Origin: Streptomyces daqingensis | GTDB lineage: Bacteria; Actinomycetota; Actinomycetes; Streptomycetales; Streptomycetaceae | DNA length: 64,000 nt | Assembly (NCBI RefSeq): GCF_014645895.1 | Contig: NZ_BMMP01000004.1 | Coordinates: forward strand, 124,001 to 188,000 | Direction: 5' to 3' | Shown: positions 30,301 through 38,001 of the stretch, piece by piece | Layout of the letters: the number at the start of each line of letters is the position of its first letter | Position numbering within the stretch: position 1 is the first letter of the stretch | The notes under the pieces: generated by a model | The model's input: only the letters and a program-made list of their open reading frames with translations | What the model was told of the DNA's origin: nothing | Databases searched by the model: none | Made by a program: the position numbers and the translations under genes

Positions 30301-30607
30301 ACGCGCGCAGCGTCGAGAGCGACTCCACGCCCGTCGCGTCCAGCGGGGCACCGCTGTTGGCGACGGCGAGGACGCCGTCGCGGAGGGTCAGCCGCAGCCG
30401 TCCCGGTACTCCCGCGCGGGCGGCGGCGTCGGCGGCGTTCTGCGCCAGTTCGACGACGAGCCGGTCGCGGTAGCCGCCGAGGGCCAGCTCCTGCTCGGCG
30501 TTGGCGTCCTCCCGGAAACGCGCCGGGGACGCCGTCCAGGCGTCGAGCACGCTCCGCCTCAGCCGTGCCGTGCCGAACACGTCCGCCTGTGCGCCGCCTT
30601 GAACCAT
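27347..30607 (-). CDS. sacsin-N/Hsp90-like GHKL ATPase protein (1086 aa)
   Basis: The N-terminal 200 residues form a GHKL (HATPase_c) nucleotide-binding fold as in Hsp90 and sacsin: ELAQNAADAAAR (N-box), DGVLAVANSGAPLD (G1), and VGRFGVGFSAVLAVSD (G2). The remaining 850 residues are acidic, Leu/Glu/Asp-rich and repeat-like, without a domain I recognise. Hsp90-like chaperone or scaffold action is possible but unproved. ATG 30607 has AAGGAG at 6-nt spacing. It lies 51 bp downstream of the DUF3027 gene in the same direction, so the two are probably co-transcribed. Confidence 0.85.
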   Translation of the reverse strand: MVQGGAQADVFGTARLRRSVLDAWTASPARFREDANAEQELALGGYRDRLVVELAQNAADAAARAGVPGRLRLTLRDGVLAVANSGAPLDATGVESLSTLRASAKREERDGEAVGRFGVGFSAVLAVSDEPAVLGRTGGVRWSLAEAREAVLEAAAEVPALGEELRRRDGHVPLLRLPLPAEGTAPEGYETAVVLPVRDTAAEELAERLLDAVDDALLLTLPGLGEVVVELPGQGARTFTRHDLGTGTEGADPGTGDLPDVAGAPESGGSGIVEIRCEEGDGTRTVRRWRVARASGTAAPELLADRPVEERLRPGWSVTWAVPEKDGHPVRPPTAAHVHAPTPTDEPLGLPALLIAGFPLDPTRRHVARGPLTDFLLERAADVYVRLLRDWRPVSPGLVDLVPGPLGKGELDGELRRLLLDRLPEVPFLAGAATGEDGAPVVLRPREAEIAEGAGARTVGVLAELFPGLLPAGLERRTELRALDVARVPLGEVIDRLAGVERSPDWWWRLYDSLAGVDPDRLTGLPVPLAGGAGGQGRTGPRTAVGPRQVLLPLPDSALEQDRARQLARLGLKVAHPDAAHPLLEKLGATGATPRAVLTTPQVRAAVAASLDDEDAWDGGLGEDGQGPLDAEELAEAVLGLVRDAGLAPGDEPWLGALALPDEDGEIAPASELVYPGSPFESVIREGELPACDAELCERWGEQPLTAVGVQAAFALVRATDVVLDPDEMEPREGDFAEPDDVGLLDAVDVWCEDVLDQLPESGAAVPPVASELVAVRDLDLVDDDCWPAALAMLAEPPLRDALTAPVRVLLPDGVTETVRPYTAWWLRGHPVLDGRRPAGLRAAGGDPLLDGLYEEADASGFSDAQVLRALGIRTSAEALLEEPGGAAELLGRLAEPDVEVGHAQLHGLYGLLAGLDPDEVTLPDELRAVAAATGDVEVVPRQDALIADAPDLVPLAGGRMLLPVPPAGAEGLAAVLEVRRLGEAVPGAVDEAASGEGTERAVPDAVRILLPDAPLTYREHDELVVDGVDVDWRLTPDGVLHAATLEGVAAGLAWSAGHWARRFEVAALLEDPGRVAELERARWFG

Positions 30608-30658
30608 CGCCGTCTCCTTCGTCGTCCCGCCACCCCCACCCGGCCCGCGGGCCGGGAC

Positions 30659-31549
30659 CTACGACAGCTCGTCGGCCCGCGTCTCGTCGATGACGGGCGG
30701 CGGAGGCTGCGGGGTCTTCGGCATGACCGCCGCCTCCGAGTGCCCGCCGCAGCCGTAGGCGAGCGAGACCACGCGCCCGTCGGCCGGGCTGTACTCGTTC
30801 GCGCAGACTCCGAACGCCTGCCGCAGCGATCCCGTGAGGGGCATGAGGAAGCCGCAGGTCACGCACTTCGCGGGAGCGGACTGCGCCATGGGCGTGTCCG
30901 GTCCGTACTCCTCCTCCCAGCGCTCCGCGGCGGACAGCAGCCCGAACCGGGAGAGGATGCGCGGCCGGGCCATGCCCAGCTCCTCGGCGACCGCCGCGAT
31001 GGTGCCGCGCTCCGGCGGGGAGGCCACGGCGTCGACGTCCCGGGGCGGGCCTGGCAGCAGATCGACGTCCTCGTCCTCGACGAGGTCCTCGAGGCCGGGG
31101 ACCGACGCCGCCCCGTCCGCCCGCGGAAGGTCCGCCGTCTCGTCACCGGCGTACCCCGGTTCGAGGCGGAGGTCCTCCGCCTCGGTGGGCAGCAGGTCGC
31201 CGGGGCCCAGATCGCCGGGGCGCAGCCGCTCGCTCCAGGGGACCCACTCGGGCGCGAGGAGGGCGTCGGGGCCGGGAAGCAGAACGGTTTCGTCCAGAGT
31301 GACCGACTTCGCCCGCGATGCGCGGGTCACCGTCGCCGCCCAGCGCCACCCCCTGTAGCCGGGCACGAGGCACTCGAAGAGGTGGGTCACGACGCGGTCC
31401 CCGTCGGCGACGACGTCCACGTGTTCACCGAGTTCGCCGGGGGCGGCCACCGCCTCGACGGCTTCCCTAGCCAGATCGACGGCTTCGGCGCACAGCCGGT
31501 CGGGCACGGAGGAGCGGCGGGTACGGCCGCTTCGCGTCGCGGCACTCAT
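30659..31549 (-). CDS. DUF3027 family protein
   Basis: The 296-residue product matches the actinobacterial DUF3027 pattern: HLFECLVPGYRGWRWAATVTRA, ETVLLPGPDALLAPEWVPWSERLRPGDLGPGDLLPT, a middle acidic linker, an HTH-like segment (about 195-215, AVAEELGMARPRILSRFG) and a C-terminal zinc-type KCVTCGFLMPLTGSLRQAFGVCANEYSPADGRVVS plus GCGGH. Function unknown; Cys spacing suggests zinc. It directly precedes the GHKL ATPase gene and is divergent from an MFS gene. Confidence 0.85.
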   Translation of the reverse strand: MSAATRSGRTRRSSVPDRLCAEAVDLAREAVEAVAAPGELGEHVDVVADGDRVVTHLFECLVPGYRGWRWAATVTRASRAKSVTLDETVLLPGPDALLAPEWVPWSERLRPGDLGPGDLLPTEAEDLRLEPGYAGDETADLPRADGAASVPGLEDLVEDEDVDLLPGPPRDVDAVASPPERGTIAAVAEELGMARPRILSRFGLLSAAERWEEEYGPDTPMAQSAPAKCVTCGFLMPLTGSLRQAFGVCANEYSPADGRVVSLAYGCGGHSEAAVMPKTPQPPPPVIDETRADELS

Positions 31550-31820
31550 GCAGCACTCACAAGAATCGTCTCTCCTACGCCATAGCGCCGTTGTCGGCGT
31601 GCTCTCCCGTACGGCGGCCGTGGAAGGGACGTGCGGAATGCGGACGGAGCGGGACCGGGGAGCCGCTGCGACGTCCGCGCCCCGCTCGGGGCCGTGCGGA
31701 GCGCACCGCCGACCACGCTACCCCACACAATCGGCGGAACTCGTCGAGGGATTGCCCCGGAGGCGCCGTACGGCGTGGACTCTCCGCATCGCACGCGGCC
31801 CGTGGGGCAAACTGAAGCTC

Positions 31821-33200
31821 GTGGCTGCCGAGCCCCGACGCCTGCGTCAGAAGCTTCGCGGAGCCGCGCGTGCCGTGCGACGGCCACCCGCGGCGGTGGC
31901 CAGGCGCCTGCGGCGCGTCACGCACGCGCACGGGGCGGGCGAGTCCGGGCTGGGGAAGCTCATCGAGCTGCACGCGGTCAACTCCGCGGGCGACATGCTC
32001 ATCACGGTCGCTCTCGCCTCCACCATCTTCTTCTCCGTCCCTACAGGCGAGGCACGCGGCAGGGTCGCGCTCTACCTCCTCGTCACGATGGCTCCGTTCG
32101 CGCTCCTCGCCCCCGTCGTCGGCCCGCTCCTGGACAAGGTGCCGCACGGACGGCGTGCGGCCATGGCCGCGTCGATGCTCGCGCGGGCCGTGCTGGCTCT
32201 GGCGATGGCCGGGGCGGTGGAGACCGGCGACCTGGAGCTCTACCCGGCGGCCCTGGCGGTGCTCGTGTCGTCGAAGGCGTACGGGGTGGTGCGCTCGGCC
32301 GTCGTGCCGCGCCTGCTGCCGCGGGCCTTCTCGCTGGTGAAGGCGAACTCCCGGGTCACCCTCGCCGGGCTCGTGGCCACCGGGGCCGCGGCGCCGCTGG
32401 GCGCGGGGCTGCACCAACTCGGCTCGCACTGGCCCCTGTACGGCGCGTGCGCCGTCTTCGCCCTCGGCGCCTTCCTGTCCTTCACCCTGCCCGGCAAGGT
32501 CGACTCCGCGAAGGGCGAGCGGAAAGCACAGCTCGCGCCGGGAGTCGTCTCGCTGCGCAAGGCACCGCGGGACGAGCCGCGCAACGGCGCCCGTGAGCGG
32601 CGGCCCGGGCTGCGCTCCGTCGGTGCTCCGGTCCGCAGCGCCCTCGTCGCCAACTCCGCCCTGCGCGGACTCTCGGGCTTCCTCACCTTCTTCCTCGCCT
32701 TCCTCCTCCGCGACCAGCCGCTGAGCGGGCTGTCGGGCGCCGTCTCGCTGGGCGTCGTGGCGGTGGCGGCGGGCGGCGGCAACGCGCTGGGGACGGCCAT
32801 AGGCTCATGGCTCAAGGCCCGGGCCCCGGAACTGATCATCGCCTGCGTCCTCACCCTCGCGCTGACCGCGACCGTCGCCGCGTCCGTGCTCTACGGCACG
32901 GTCACGCTCGTCGCCGTCGCCACCACGGCGGGCATCACCCAGGCCCTCGGCAAGCTCTCCCTCGACGCGCTCATCCAGCGGGACATGCCGGAGGAGGTGC
33001 GCACGTCCGCCTTCGCACGCTCGGAGACGCTGATGCAGATGTCGTGGGTCGTGGGCGGCGGGCTGGGCATCTCGCTGCCGCTGATCGGCACGCTCGGCAT
33101 GTGCGTGGGCGCCCTGCTCGTAGCCACCGGCGTGGCACTGTCCGTGCGGAACCTGCTGCGGTCGGCCCGGCACGGCTCCCCGCACCCGCGCACCGCCTGA
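31821..33200 (+). CDS. MFS transporter with basic N-terminal tail
   Basis: I start this at GTG 31821, giving 459 residues: an Arg-rich cytoplasmic tail (RRLRQKLRGAARAVRRPPAAVARRLRR), then about 12 helices (GDMLITVALASTIFFSV, LLDKVPHGRRAAMA, LVKANSRVTLAGLVATGAAAPLGAGL, ALGKLSLDALIQRDMP). The family is conserved next to DUF3027 in Streptomyces, as I recall. No substrate is known. There is no clear ribosome-binding site; upstream in-frame ATG 31548 overlaps the divergent gene and is unlikely. The 270 bp before it hold the divergent promoters. Confidence 0.82.
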   Translation: MAAEPRRLRQKLRGAARAVRRPPAAVARRLRRVTHAHGAGESGLGKLIELHAVNSAGDMLITVALASTIFFSVPTGEARGRVALYLLVTMAPFALLAPVVGPLLDKVPHGRRAAMAASMLARAVLALAMAGAVETGDLELYPAALAVLVSSKAYGVVRSAVVPRLLPRAFSLVKANSRVTLAGLVATGAAAPLGAGLHQLGSHWPLYGACAVFALGAFLSFTLPGKVDSAKGERKAQLAPGVVSLRKAPRDEPRNGARERRPGLRSVGAPVRSALVANSALRGLSGFLTFFLAFLLRDQPLSGLSGAVSLGVVAVAAGGGNALGTAIGSWLKARAPELIIACVLTLALTATVAASVLYGTVTLVAVATTAGITQALGKLSLDALIQRDMPEEVRTSAFARSETLMQMSWVVGGGLGISLPLIGTLGMCVGALLVATGVALSVRNLLRSARHGSPHPRTA

Positions 33201-33251
33201 CCGGGCACCCGCCCGCCGGACGGCCCGGGACTGCCCGGTAGCCTGCCGCAC

Positions 33252-33743
33252 ATGAGCTACGCGATCTCCCGGCGGGTCCTCCGCTCCCGGGTCACTGCCG
33301 TCGGGGGCGCCGCCCTCGGCCTGTTCGCCCTGTCGGCGTGCGAGAAGCCGACTCCGCTGGTGACCGCGACCGTGAACAGCGAATCCGTCACCACCGAGGC
33401 CGCCTGCTACGACGACGGCAAGACGCTGCCGACCGGCGAGGCGAAGAAGTGCCTGGGCGAGAAGGCCGGCACGACGGTCCGGGTCGGCGCGGGCGACAAG
33501 CTCCGCCTCGGCGTCGAGCCGGACACCGCCGAGAGCGGCTGGCTCCTCGTGGTCGACGGCCGTCCCGCCCTGCCGGACCCGATCCACAAGACGTACTACA
33601 CCTTCAACGGCGACGCCTTCTTCCAGCAGCAGTCCGCGGGCGGCGGCGGCAAGGCGAAGAAGACGGCCCAGGTGAGCGTCGTCCAGACGGAAGGCAAGGA
33701 CTTCAAGGGCGTCTGGCACCTCGACCTGAAGAAGTCCGGCTGA
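33252..33743 (+). CDS. DUF2771-type lipoprotein
   Basis: The 163-residue precursor has a lipoprotein signal: basic start, hydrophobic stretch and the lipobox LSAC (cysteine near residue 30). The mature part has two more Cys (about 52 and 67), probably a disulfide, and WLLVVDGRPALPDPI...YYTF, which I associate with DUF2771. It is likely anchored on the outer face of the membrane. Function unknown. It immediately precedes mqnB in the same direction (19-bp gap). Confidence 0.75.
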   Translation: MSYAISRRVLRSRVTAVGGAALGLFALSACEKPTPLVTATVNSESVTTEAACYDDGKTLPTGEAKKCLGEKAGTTVRVGAGDKLRLGVEPDTAESGWLLVVDGRPALPDPIHKTYYTFNGDAFFQQQSAGGGGKAKKTAQVSVVQTEGKDFKGVWHLDLKKSG

Positions 33744-33762
33744 CGGGCGGGGTGGCCCGGCC

Positions 33763-34530
33763 GTGCCCCAGCCGCCGTCCCCGTCCCCGGGCGCACCCTC
33801 CCGCGCGGTGCGCGTCCTGATCGTGACCGCCGTCCCGGCCGAACGCGACGCTGTCGCCTCCGGCCTCGGCGATGCGGAGCCCGTGCCGCTGCCGTGCGGG
33901 CAGGCCGGGTACGCACTGCACCGCGCGCACGCCGTTACCGGCGAAGGCCCGCTCGTCGCCGACGTGCTCGCCGCCGGAGTCGGCCCGGCCGCCGCCGCCG
34001 CGGGCACCGCCACGGCGCTCACCGCCGCCTCGGCGGCGGGCGAGCCGTACGACGCCGTCGTCTCGGCGGGTATCGCCGGGGGGTTCGGGCAGCCGCCGGG
34101 CGGCACCGTCGTCGCCACGTCGATCGTCGCCGCCGACCTCGGCGCCGCCACACCGGCGGGCTTCTCCTCCGTCGCGGAACTCGGCTTCGGCACGGTCGAG
34201 CACCGGCCGCCCGGGCAGCTCGTCCGCGCGGCGGCCGAGGCGACAGGAGCGGCGGCCGGCGCCGTCCTCACCGTCTCCACCGTGACCGGCTCGGCCGGGC
34301 GCGCCGCGGAGCTGACGGCCCGCCACCCGGACGCGGCGGCCGAGGCGATGGAGGGCTTCGGCGTCGCGGAGGCCGCCGCGGCCCACGGCGTGACGGTGCT
34401 CGAACTGCGCACCGTCTCCAACCCCTGCGGGCCCCGCGACCGGGATTCGTGGCGCATCGACGAGGCGCTGGCGGCCCTCGGGGGCGGCTGCGCCGCGCTG
34501 CTGCCCGTGCTGCGAGCATGGAAGGCATGA
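33763..34530 (+). CDS. mqnB: futalosine hydrolase
   Basis: The 255-residue protein belongs to the nucleoside phosphorylase/hydrolase fold. It cleaves futalosine to hypoxanthine and dehypoxanthine futalosine in the alternative menaquinone pathway. Visible marks: VTAVPAERDAV, GVGPAAAAAGTATAL, VSAGIAGGFG, the nucleoside-binding AEAMEGFGVAEAA and ELRTVSNPCGPRDRDSW. The GTG start at 33763 follows the lipoprotein gene closely. The stop overlaps the start of mqnD by ATGA, implying translational coupling. Confidence 0.93.
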   Translation: MPQPPSPSPGAPSRAVRVLIVTAVPAERDAVASGLGDAEPVPLPCGQAGYALHRAHAVTGEGPLVADVLAAGVGPAAAAAGTATALTAASAAGEPYDAVVSAGIAGGFGQPPGGTVVATSIVAADLGAATPAGFSSVAELGFGTVEHRPPGQLVRAAAEATGAAAGAVLTVSTVTGSAGRAAELTARHPDAAAEAMEGFGVAEAAAAHGVTVLELRTVSNPCGPRDRDSWRIDEALAALGGGCAALLPVLRAWKA

Positions 34531-35414
34531 GCGCGCACACCCACGTCCCCGGCCGGCGGGCGCCGGACAGCACGGTGAGCATCGCCTACTCGCCGTGCCC
34601 CAACGACACCTTCGTCTTCGACGCCTGGGCGCACGGCCGCGTACCCGGCGCCCCGCCGCTGAAAGTGACGTTCGCCGACATCGACGTCACCAACGGCATG
34701 GCGCAGCGCGGCGAACTCGACGTCCTGAAGATCTCGTACGGCGTGCTGCCCTGGGTCCTGGACGAGTACGCGCTGCTGCCCTGCGGCGGTGCGCTCGGCC
34801 GCGGCTGCGGCCCGCTCGTCCTCACGCGCGGCGAGACGGACGCGGCCGCGCTGCACGGCGGAACCGTCGCCGTGCCGAGCGAGCGCTCCACCGCCTACCT
34901 GCTCTTCCGGCTGTGGGCGGCGGAGGAGGTGCCGGGCGACGTCGGCGAGGTCGTCGTGCTGCCGTTCCACGAGATCATGCCGGCGGTGCGCGACGGCAGG
35001 GTCGACGCGGGGCTCGTCATCCACGAGGCGCGCTTCACGTACCAGCAGTACGGGCTGCACAAGCTGGCCGACATGGGCGAGCACTGGGAGAACACGACGC
35101 GTCTGCCGATCCCGCTGGGCGCGATCGTGGCACGTCGGTCCCTGGGCACGGAGACGCTGCTCTCCCTGGCCGACGCGGCACGCGCCTCCGTGCGGATGGC
35201 GTGGGAGGACCCGGAGGCGTCACGCCCCTACGTCCTCGAACACGCGCAGGAGATGGACCCGGCCGTCGCCGACCAGCACATCGGCCTCTACGTCAACGAG
35301 TTCACCGCCGACCTCGGCGACGACGGCATCGCGGCGGTACGCGGACTGCTCACCCGTGCCGCGGCGGAGGGGCTCGTGCCGCCCCTCACCGACGACGCGC
35401 TGCGATTCCCCTGA
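34527..35414 (+). CDS. mqnD: 1,4-dihydroxy-6-naphthoate synthase
   Basis: The 295-residue protein converts cyclic dehypoxanthine futalosine to 1,4-dihydroxy-6-naphthoate in the futalosine menaquinone route. Family marks: IAYSPCPNDTFVFDAWAHG, DVTNGMAQRGELDVLKISYG, LGRGCGPLVL, VPSERSTAYLLFRLWA, VIHEARFTYQQYGL and PIPLGAIVARRSL. ATG 34527 overlaps the mqnB stop by 4 bp. Other pathway genes (mqnA, mqnC) are not in this window. Confidence 0.95.
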   Translation: MSAHTHVPGRRAPDSTVSIAYSPCPNDTFVFDAWAHGRVPGAPPLKVTFADIDVTNGMAQRGELDVLKISYGVLPWVLDEYALLPCGGALGRGCGPLVLTRGETDAAALHGGTVAVPSERSTAYLLFRLWAAEEVPGDVGEVVVLPFHEIMPAVRDGRVDAGLVIHEARFTYQQYGLHKLADMGEHWENTTRLPIPLGAIVARRSLGTETLLSLADAARASVRMAWEDPEASRPYVLEHAQEMDPAVADQHIGLYVNEFTADLGDDGIAAVRGLLTRAAAEGLVPPLTDDALRFP

Positions 35415-35430
35415 GGGGCGGCCCGGGGCC

Positions 35431-35814
35431 TCAGACGTCGAGCTGGTCCGCGACGGCCCGCAGCATTCCGGCGATCTTGCGTCCGTGCTGCTTGTCGGGG
35501 TAGCGGCCGCGTTCGAGGGAGTGCGAGACGCCGTCCAGGAGCGTGGTGAGGTCCTGGACGATGGAGGCCAGTTCGTCGGGCTTGCGCCGCTGCGCCGCCG
35601 CGACCGAGGGGGCCGGGTCCAGCACGCTCACGGAGAGGGCCTGGTCGCCGCGTTGCCCGGCGACGACGCCGAACTCGACCTTCTGGCCGGGCTTCAGCGC
35701 GTCCACCCCGCTGGGCAACACGGAGGAATGCACGAAAACATCGCCGCCGTCGTCGCGGGAGAGGAAGCCGAAGCCCTTCTCGCTGTTGAACCACTTGACC
35801 TTGCCGGTAGGCAC
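35431..35814 (-). CDS. cold-shock domain protein with C-terminal extension
   Basis: Residues 1-66 form a cold-shock domain with RNP1 (KGFGFL) and RNP2 (VFVHSSVL), binding single-stranded nucleic acid. A second part of about 60 residues (RRKPDELASIVQDLTTLLDGVSHSLERGRYPDKQHGRKIAGMLRAVADQLDV) is helical and absent from the usual 67-residue CspA. GTG 35814 has GAGGACGAGGAC upstream. The 246-bp upstream region is long enough for the structured 5' UTR typical of such genes. It is convergent with mqnD. Confidence 0.92.
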   Translation of the reverse strand: MPTGKVKWFNSEKGFGFLSRDDGGDVFVHSSVLPSGVDALKPGQKVEFGVVAGQRGDQALSVSVLDPAPSVAAAQRRKPDELASIVQDLTTLLDGVSHSLERGRYPDKQHGRKIAGMLRAVADQLDV

Positions 35815-36060
35815 GTCTGTCCTCGTCCTCGTACTGCCGGGCAGCCTCGGCTGCGTCCTGAACTGAAAGCTCGTGATCGGTGAGTGCTTGCGATCCTGTC
35901 CTGAACCGGACTCCGAAGAGCAGCGAGCGGGCCGAATGACCCGCTCACCGCCAAGGCTAGCCCCCCGGCGCCCGGAGACCGGGGGTACCACCGGGCCGCC
36001 GGCCCGGGGGATCCGCCGAGTGGTTCCTCCGTACAGTTCCCACCGATCTACCCTGGCCGT

Positions 36061-36315
36061 GTGAACACTGAAACGTCCGGCGCCGGTGATCTTCTCGTGC
36101 GGATCGGCGGCGTGATTTTCCTCGTCGGCGCGCTCGCCACACTCGTCACGGTCGCCCCGCTCTTCCTCGGGACGGAGCCGTTCCCCGCCCCCGCCTACTT
36201 CGTCTGCATGCTGATGGGCGTGGGCTTCGCCGTGGCCGCGGGCGGGGTCGTCCGCTCCGCCGCCGCGCAGCGGCGCGAGGCGCGCTCTGCCGTGCGGAAC
36301 TCCACGGCGCGCTGA
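36061..36315 (+). CDS. 84-residue two-helix membrane protein
   Basis: Two transmembrane helices are clear (about 14-33, VRIGGVIFLVGALATLVTVA, and 44-62, AYFVCMLMGVGFAVAAGGVV), ending in a basic Arg/Ala tail. I know no family function. GTG 36061 has no Shine-Dalgarno, but TACCCT ends 6 nt upstream (36049-36054), so a leaderless transcript is likely. It is convergent with the HAD gene. Confidence 0.75.
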   Translation: MNTETSGAGDLLVRIGGVIFLVGALATLVTVAPLFLGTEPFPAPAYFVCMLMGVGFAVAAGGVVRSAAAQRREARSAVRNSTAR

Positions 36316-36346
36316 GCCGCGTCCCGCCGGGCCGCGTGCCGTCCGG

Positions 36347-37018
36347 TCAGGCCGTCCCGGAGCGGCGGAAGGAGTCCAGCCACTCGGGGAAGGCCTTGAG
36401 CCCGTCCTCCAGCACGACGTCCGCCCCGGCGGCCCGCAGTTCCTCCGCACCGCACGGCCCGGTGGGGACGGCGACGGAGACGACGCCGGCGGTACGGGCG
36501 CCCCGTACGTCGCCGGTGTGGTCGCCGACGTACGCGCTCGCTCCGTGCTCCTTCAGCGCCTCCGCCTTCGCCTCGGCCCACAACCAGCCCACCACGGCGT
36601 CCGGTTCGATGCCGAGATGCTCCAGGTGCAGTTTCGCGTTCGGCTCGTGCTTGGCGGTGACCACGACGGCCCGGCCGCCCGCCTCGCGGACCGCCGCCAC
36701 GGCCTCGCGGGCGCCCGGCATGGCCAGTGCCGGGCCGATGCCGTGCCGCCGGTACAGCTCGCGGTAGAGCTCACCGGCCTCCGCGATCCGCTCGTCGGGG
36801 AACCAGTGGGCCAGCTCCTGCTCCAGGGGCGGCCCGAGACGGGTGACGGCAAGCTCGGCGTCGATGTACGTGCCCGTCGCGGCGGAGAGTTCCTCGTAGG
36901 TCGTGCGGATGCCGGGCCGGGAGTCGATCAGCGTCATGTCGAGGTCGAAGCCGACGGTGGGGCCGTCGCCGGCGCCCTGGCGGTGCGGGGGCGGTGCCTG
37001 TGGTGCCATGCCGCGCAT
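36347..37018 (-). CDS. HAD-superfamily hydrolase
   Basis: The 223-residue protein has HAD motifs: VGFDLDMTLIDS (nucleophile DxD near 25-27), VVVTAKHEPNAKLHLEHLG (motif II Thr/Lys) and AYVGDHTGDVRGARTAGV (motif III/IV acidic pair). The helical cap resembles phosphoglycolate phosphatase relatives. It removes phosphate from a small metabolite; which one is unclear. ATG 37018 is used; ATG 37009 is equally possible. It stands between the small membrane gene and a nitrilase-type gene. Confidence 0.85.
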   Translation of the reverse strand: MRGMAPQAPPPHRQGAGDGPTVGFDLDMTLIDSRPGIRTTYEELSAATGTYIDAELAVTRLGPPLEQELAHWFPDERIAEAGELYRELYRRHGIGPALAMPGAREAVAAVREAGGRAVVVTAKHEPNAKLHLEHLGIEPDAVVGWLWAEAKAEALKEHGASAYVGDHTGDVRGARTAGVVSVAVPTGPCGAEELRAAGADVVLEDGLKAFPEWLDSFRRSGTA

Positions 37019-37070
37019 TCTGCCCTGCGCGCCGGAAGCGGCCGCCGGCCGCCCCGTTACCGCCGCCCTA

Positions 37071-37997
37071 CTACAGCTCCGTCCGCCGCGCGGAACGCGG
37101 ATCGTCCGCCACCGTCCCGCTGTGCAGCACCCCGGACGCCGCCCGGTCGCGCCACGCCGCGGTGGAGTCGTACAGCTCCTCCTCCGTGTCGACGGCTGAG
37201 AGCAGCACCCCGGCACGGTTCCGGCGCAGGCGGCCGGTGGTCATGCCGTCGGCGCGTACGAAGAAGGCGCCCCAGCAGCTCTCGCGAGCCGAGGTGTTGG
37301 GGCAGCTGATCCACATGTGGTTGGCGGCGGCCTCGGCGGTCATCATGGCCCGCTGTGTCACGGTGGCGTGGCTGAACACCCCTCCGGCGTTGAGGCGTTC
37401 GAGGTCCTCGCCCAGCTCGGCACGGAGCGCGGCCACCCGTCGGGGCGTGCGGTTCCCCGCGTGGAACGAGTGGAGGACGAGCTGCACGCCGTGGCGCCCG
37501 AGGTCTCTGTAGAGCTCCGGATAGCGGTAGTCGTGGCAGATCAGCGCGCCGCAGCGCACTCCCCTGACCGTGAAGACGCACGTGTGGTCGCCGGGCGTGT
37601 AGTGCGCCAGGTCGCCGGTGCCGCCGGTGGCGTCGCCCGCGCAGAAGCGCTTGTCGTAGCGGTCGGCGACGGCGCCCGAATCGTCGATCACGTAGAGGCA
37701 GTTGTGCGGTTTACGCTCCCCCGTCAGCTGGTGCGCGGAGCCCACGACCGTCCACAGCCCCAGCTCCCCCGCCAGTGCCATGACGCGGCGGGTGACCGAC
37801 CGCAGCAGCTCCCAGTCGAAGCCCCGGTGGCCGGCGATGTCGGTGCCCGCGTAACCCGGCAGGCAGGCCTCCGGGAAGTGCGCGAGGTCCGCTCCCCGCT
37901 GCTTCGCCGTCCGCATCTGGCGCATGACGTAGCGGCCGTTGCGCGCGATGTCCGCACTCACCGGGAACTGGCACGTCGCCACGTTCAGCCGGGCCAC
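37071..37997 (-). CDS. carbon-nitrogen hydrolase (nitrilase superfamily)
   Basis: The 308-residue enzyme has the Glu-Lys-Cys triad: E43 in HFPEACLPGY, K116 in YDKRFC and C154 in GALICHDYRYPELYR. It hydrolyses a C-N bond (amidase, carbamoylase or nitrilase type). The strictly conserved surroundings suggest activity; substrate unknown. It lies 4 bp downstream of the multi-domain membrane gene's stop, in the same direction, so the two are likely translated from one mRNA. Confidence 0.88.
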   Translation of the reverse strand: MARLNVATCQFPVSADIARNGRYVMRQMRTAKQRGADLAHFPEACLPGYAGTDIAGHRGFDWELLRSVTRRVMALAGELGLWTVVGSAHQLTGERKPHNCLYVIDDSGAVADRYDKRFCAGDATGGTGDLAHYTPGDHTCVFTVRGVRCGALICHDYRYPELYRDLGRHGVQLVLHSFHAGNRTPRRVAALRAELGEDLERLNAGGVFSHATVTQRAMMTAEAAANHMWISCPNTSARESCWGAFFVRADGMTTGRLRRNRAGVLLSAVDTEEELYDSTAAWRDRAASGVLHSGTVADDPRSARRTEL

Positions 37998-38001
37998 GGG
38001 C

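Noticed and set aside
26693..31585. Rightward 1630-codon open frame antisense to the sacsin-like gene
   Set aside because: Long antisense frames are usual in high-G+C coding DNA. Its protein is Arg/Gly/His-rich without domains, while the opposite strand encodes a clear GHKL ATPase.
31548..31820. ATG 31548 as start of the MFS gene (550 aa)
   Set aside because: It overlaps the divergent DUF3027 start and would add an Arg-rich non-conserved leader; GTG 31821 directly precedes the family-like basic tail.
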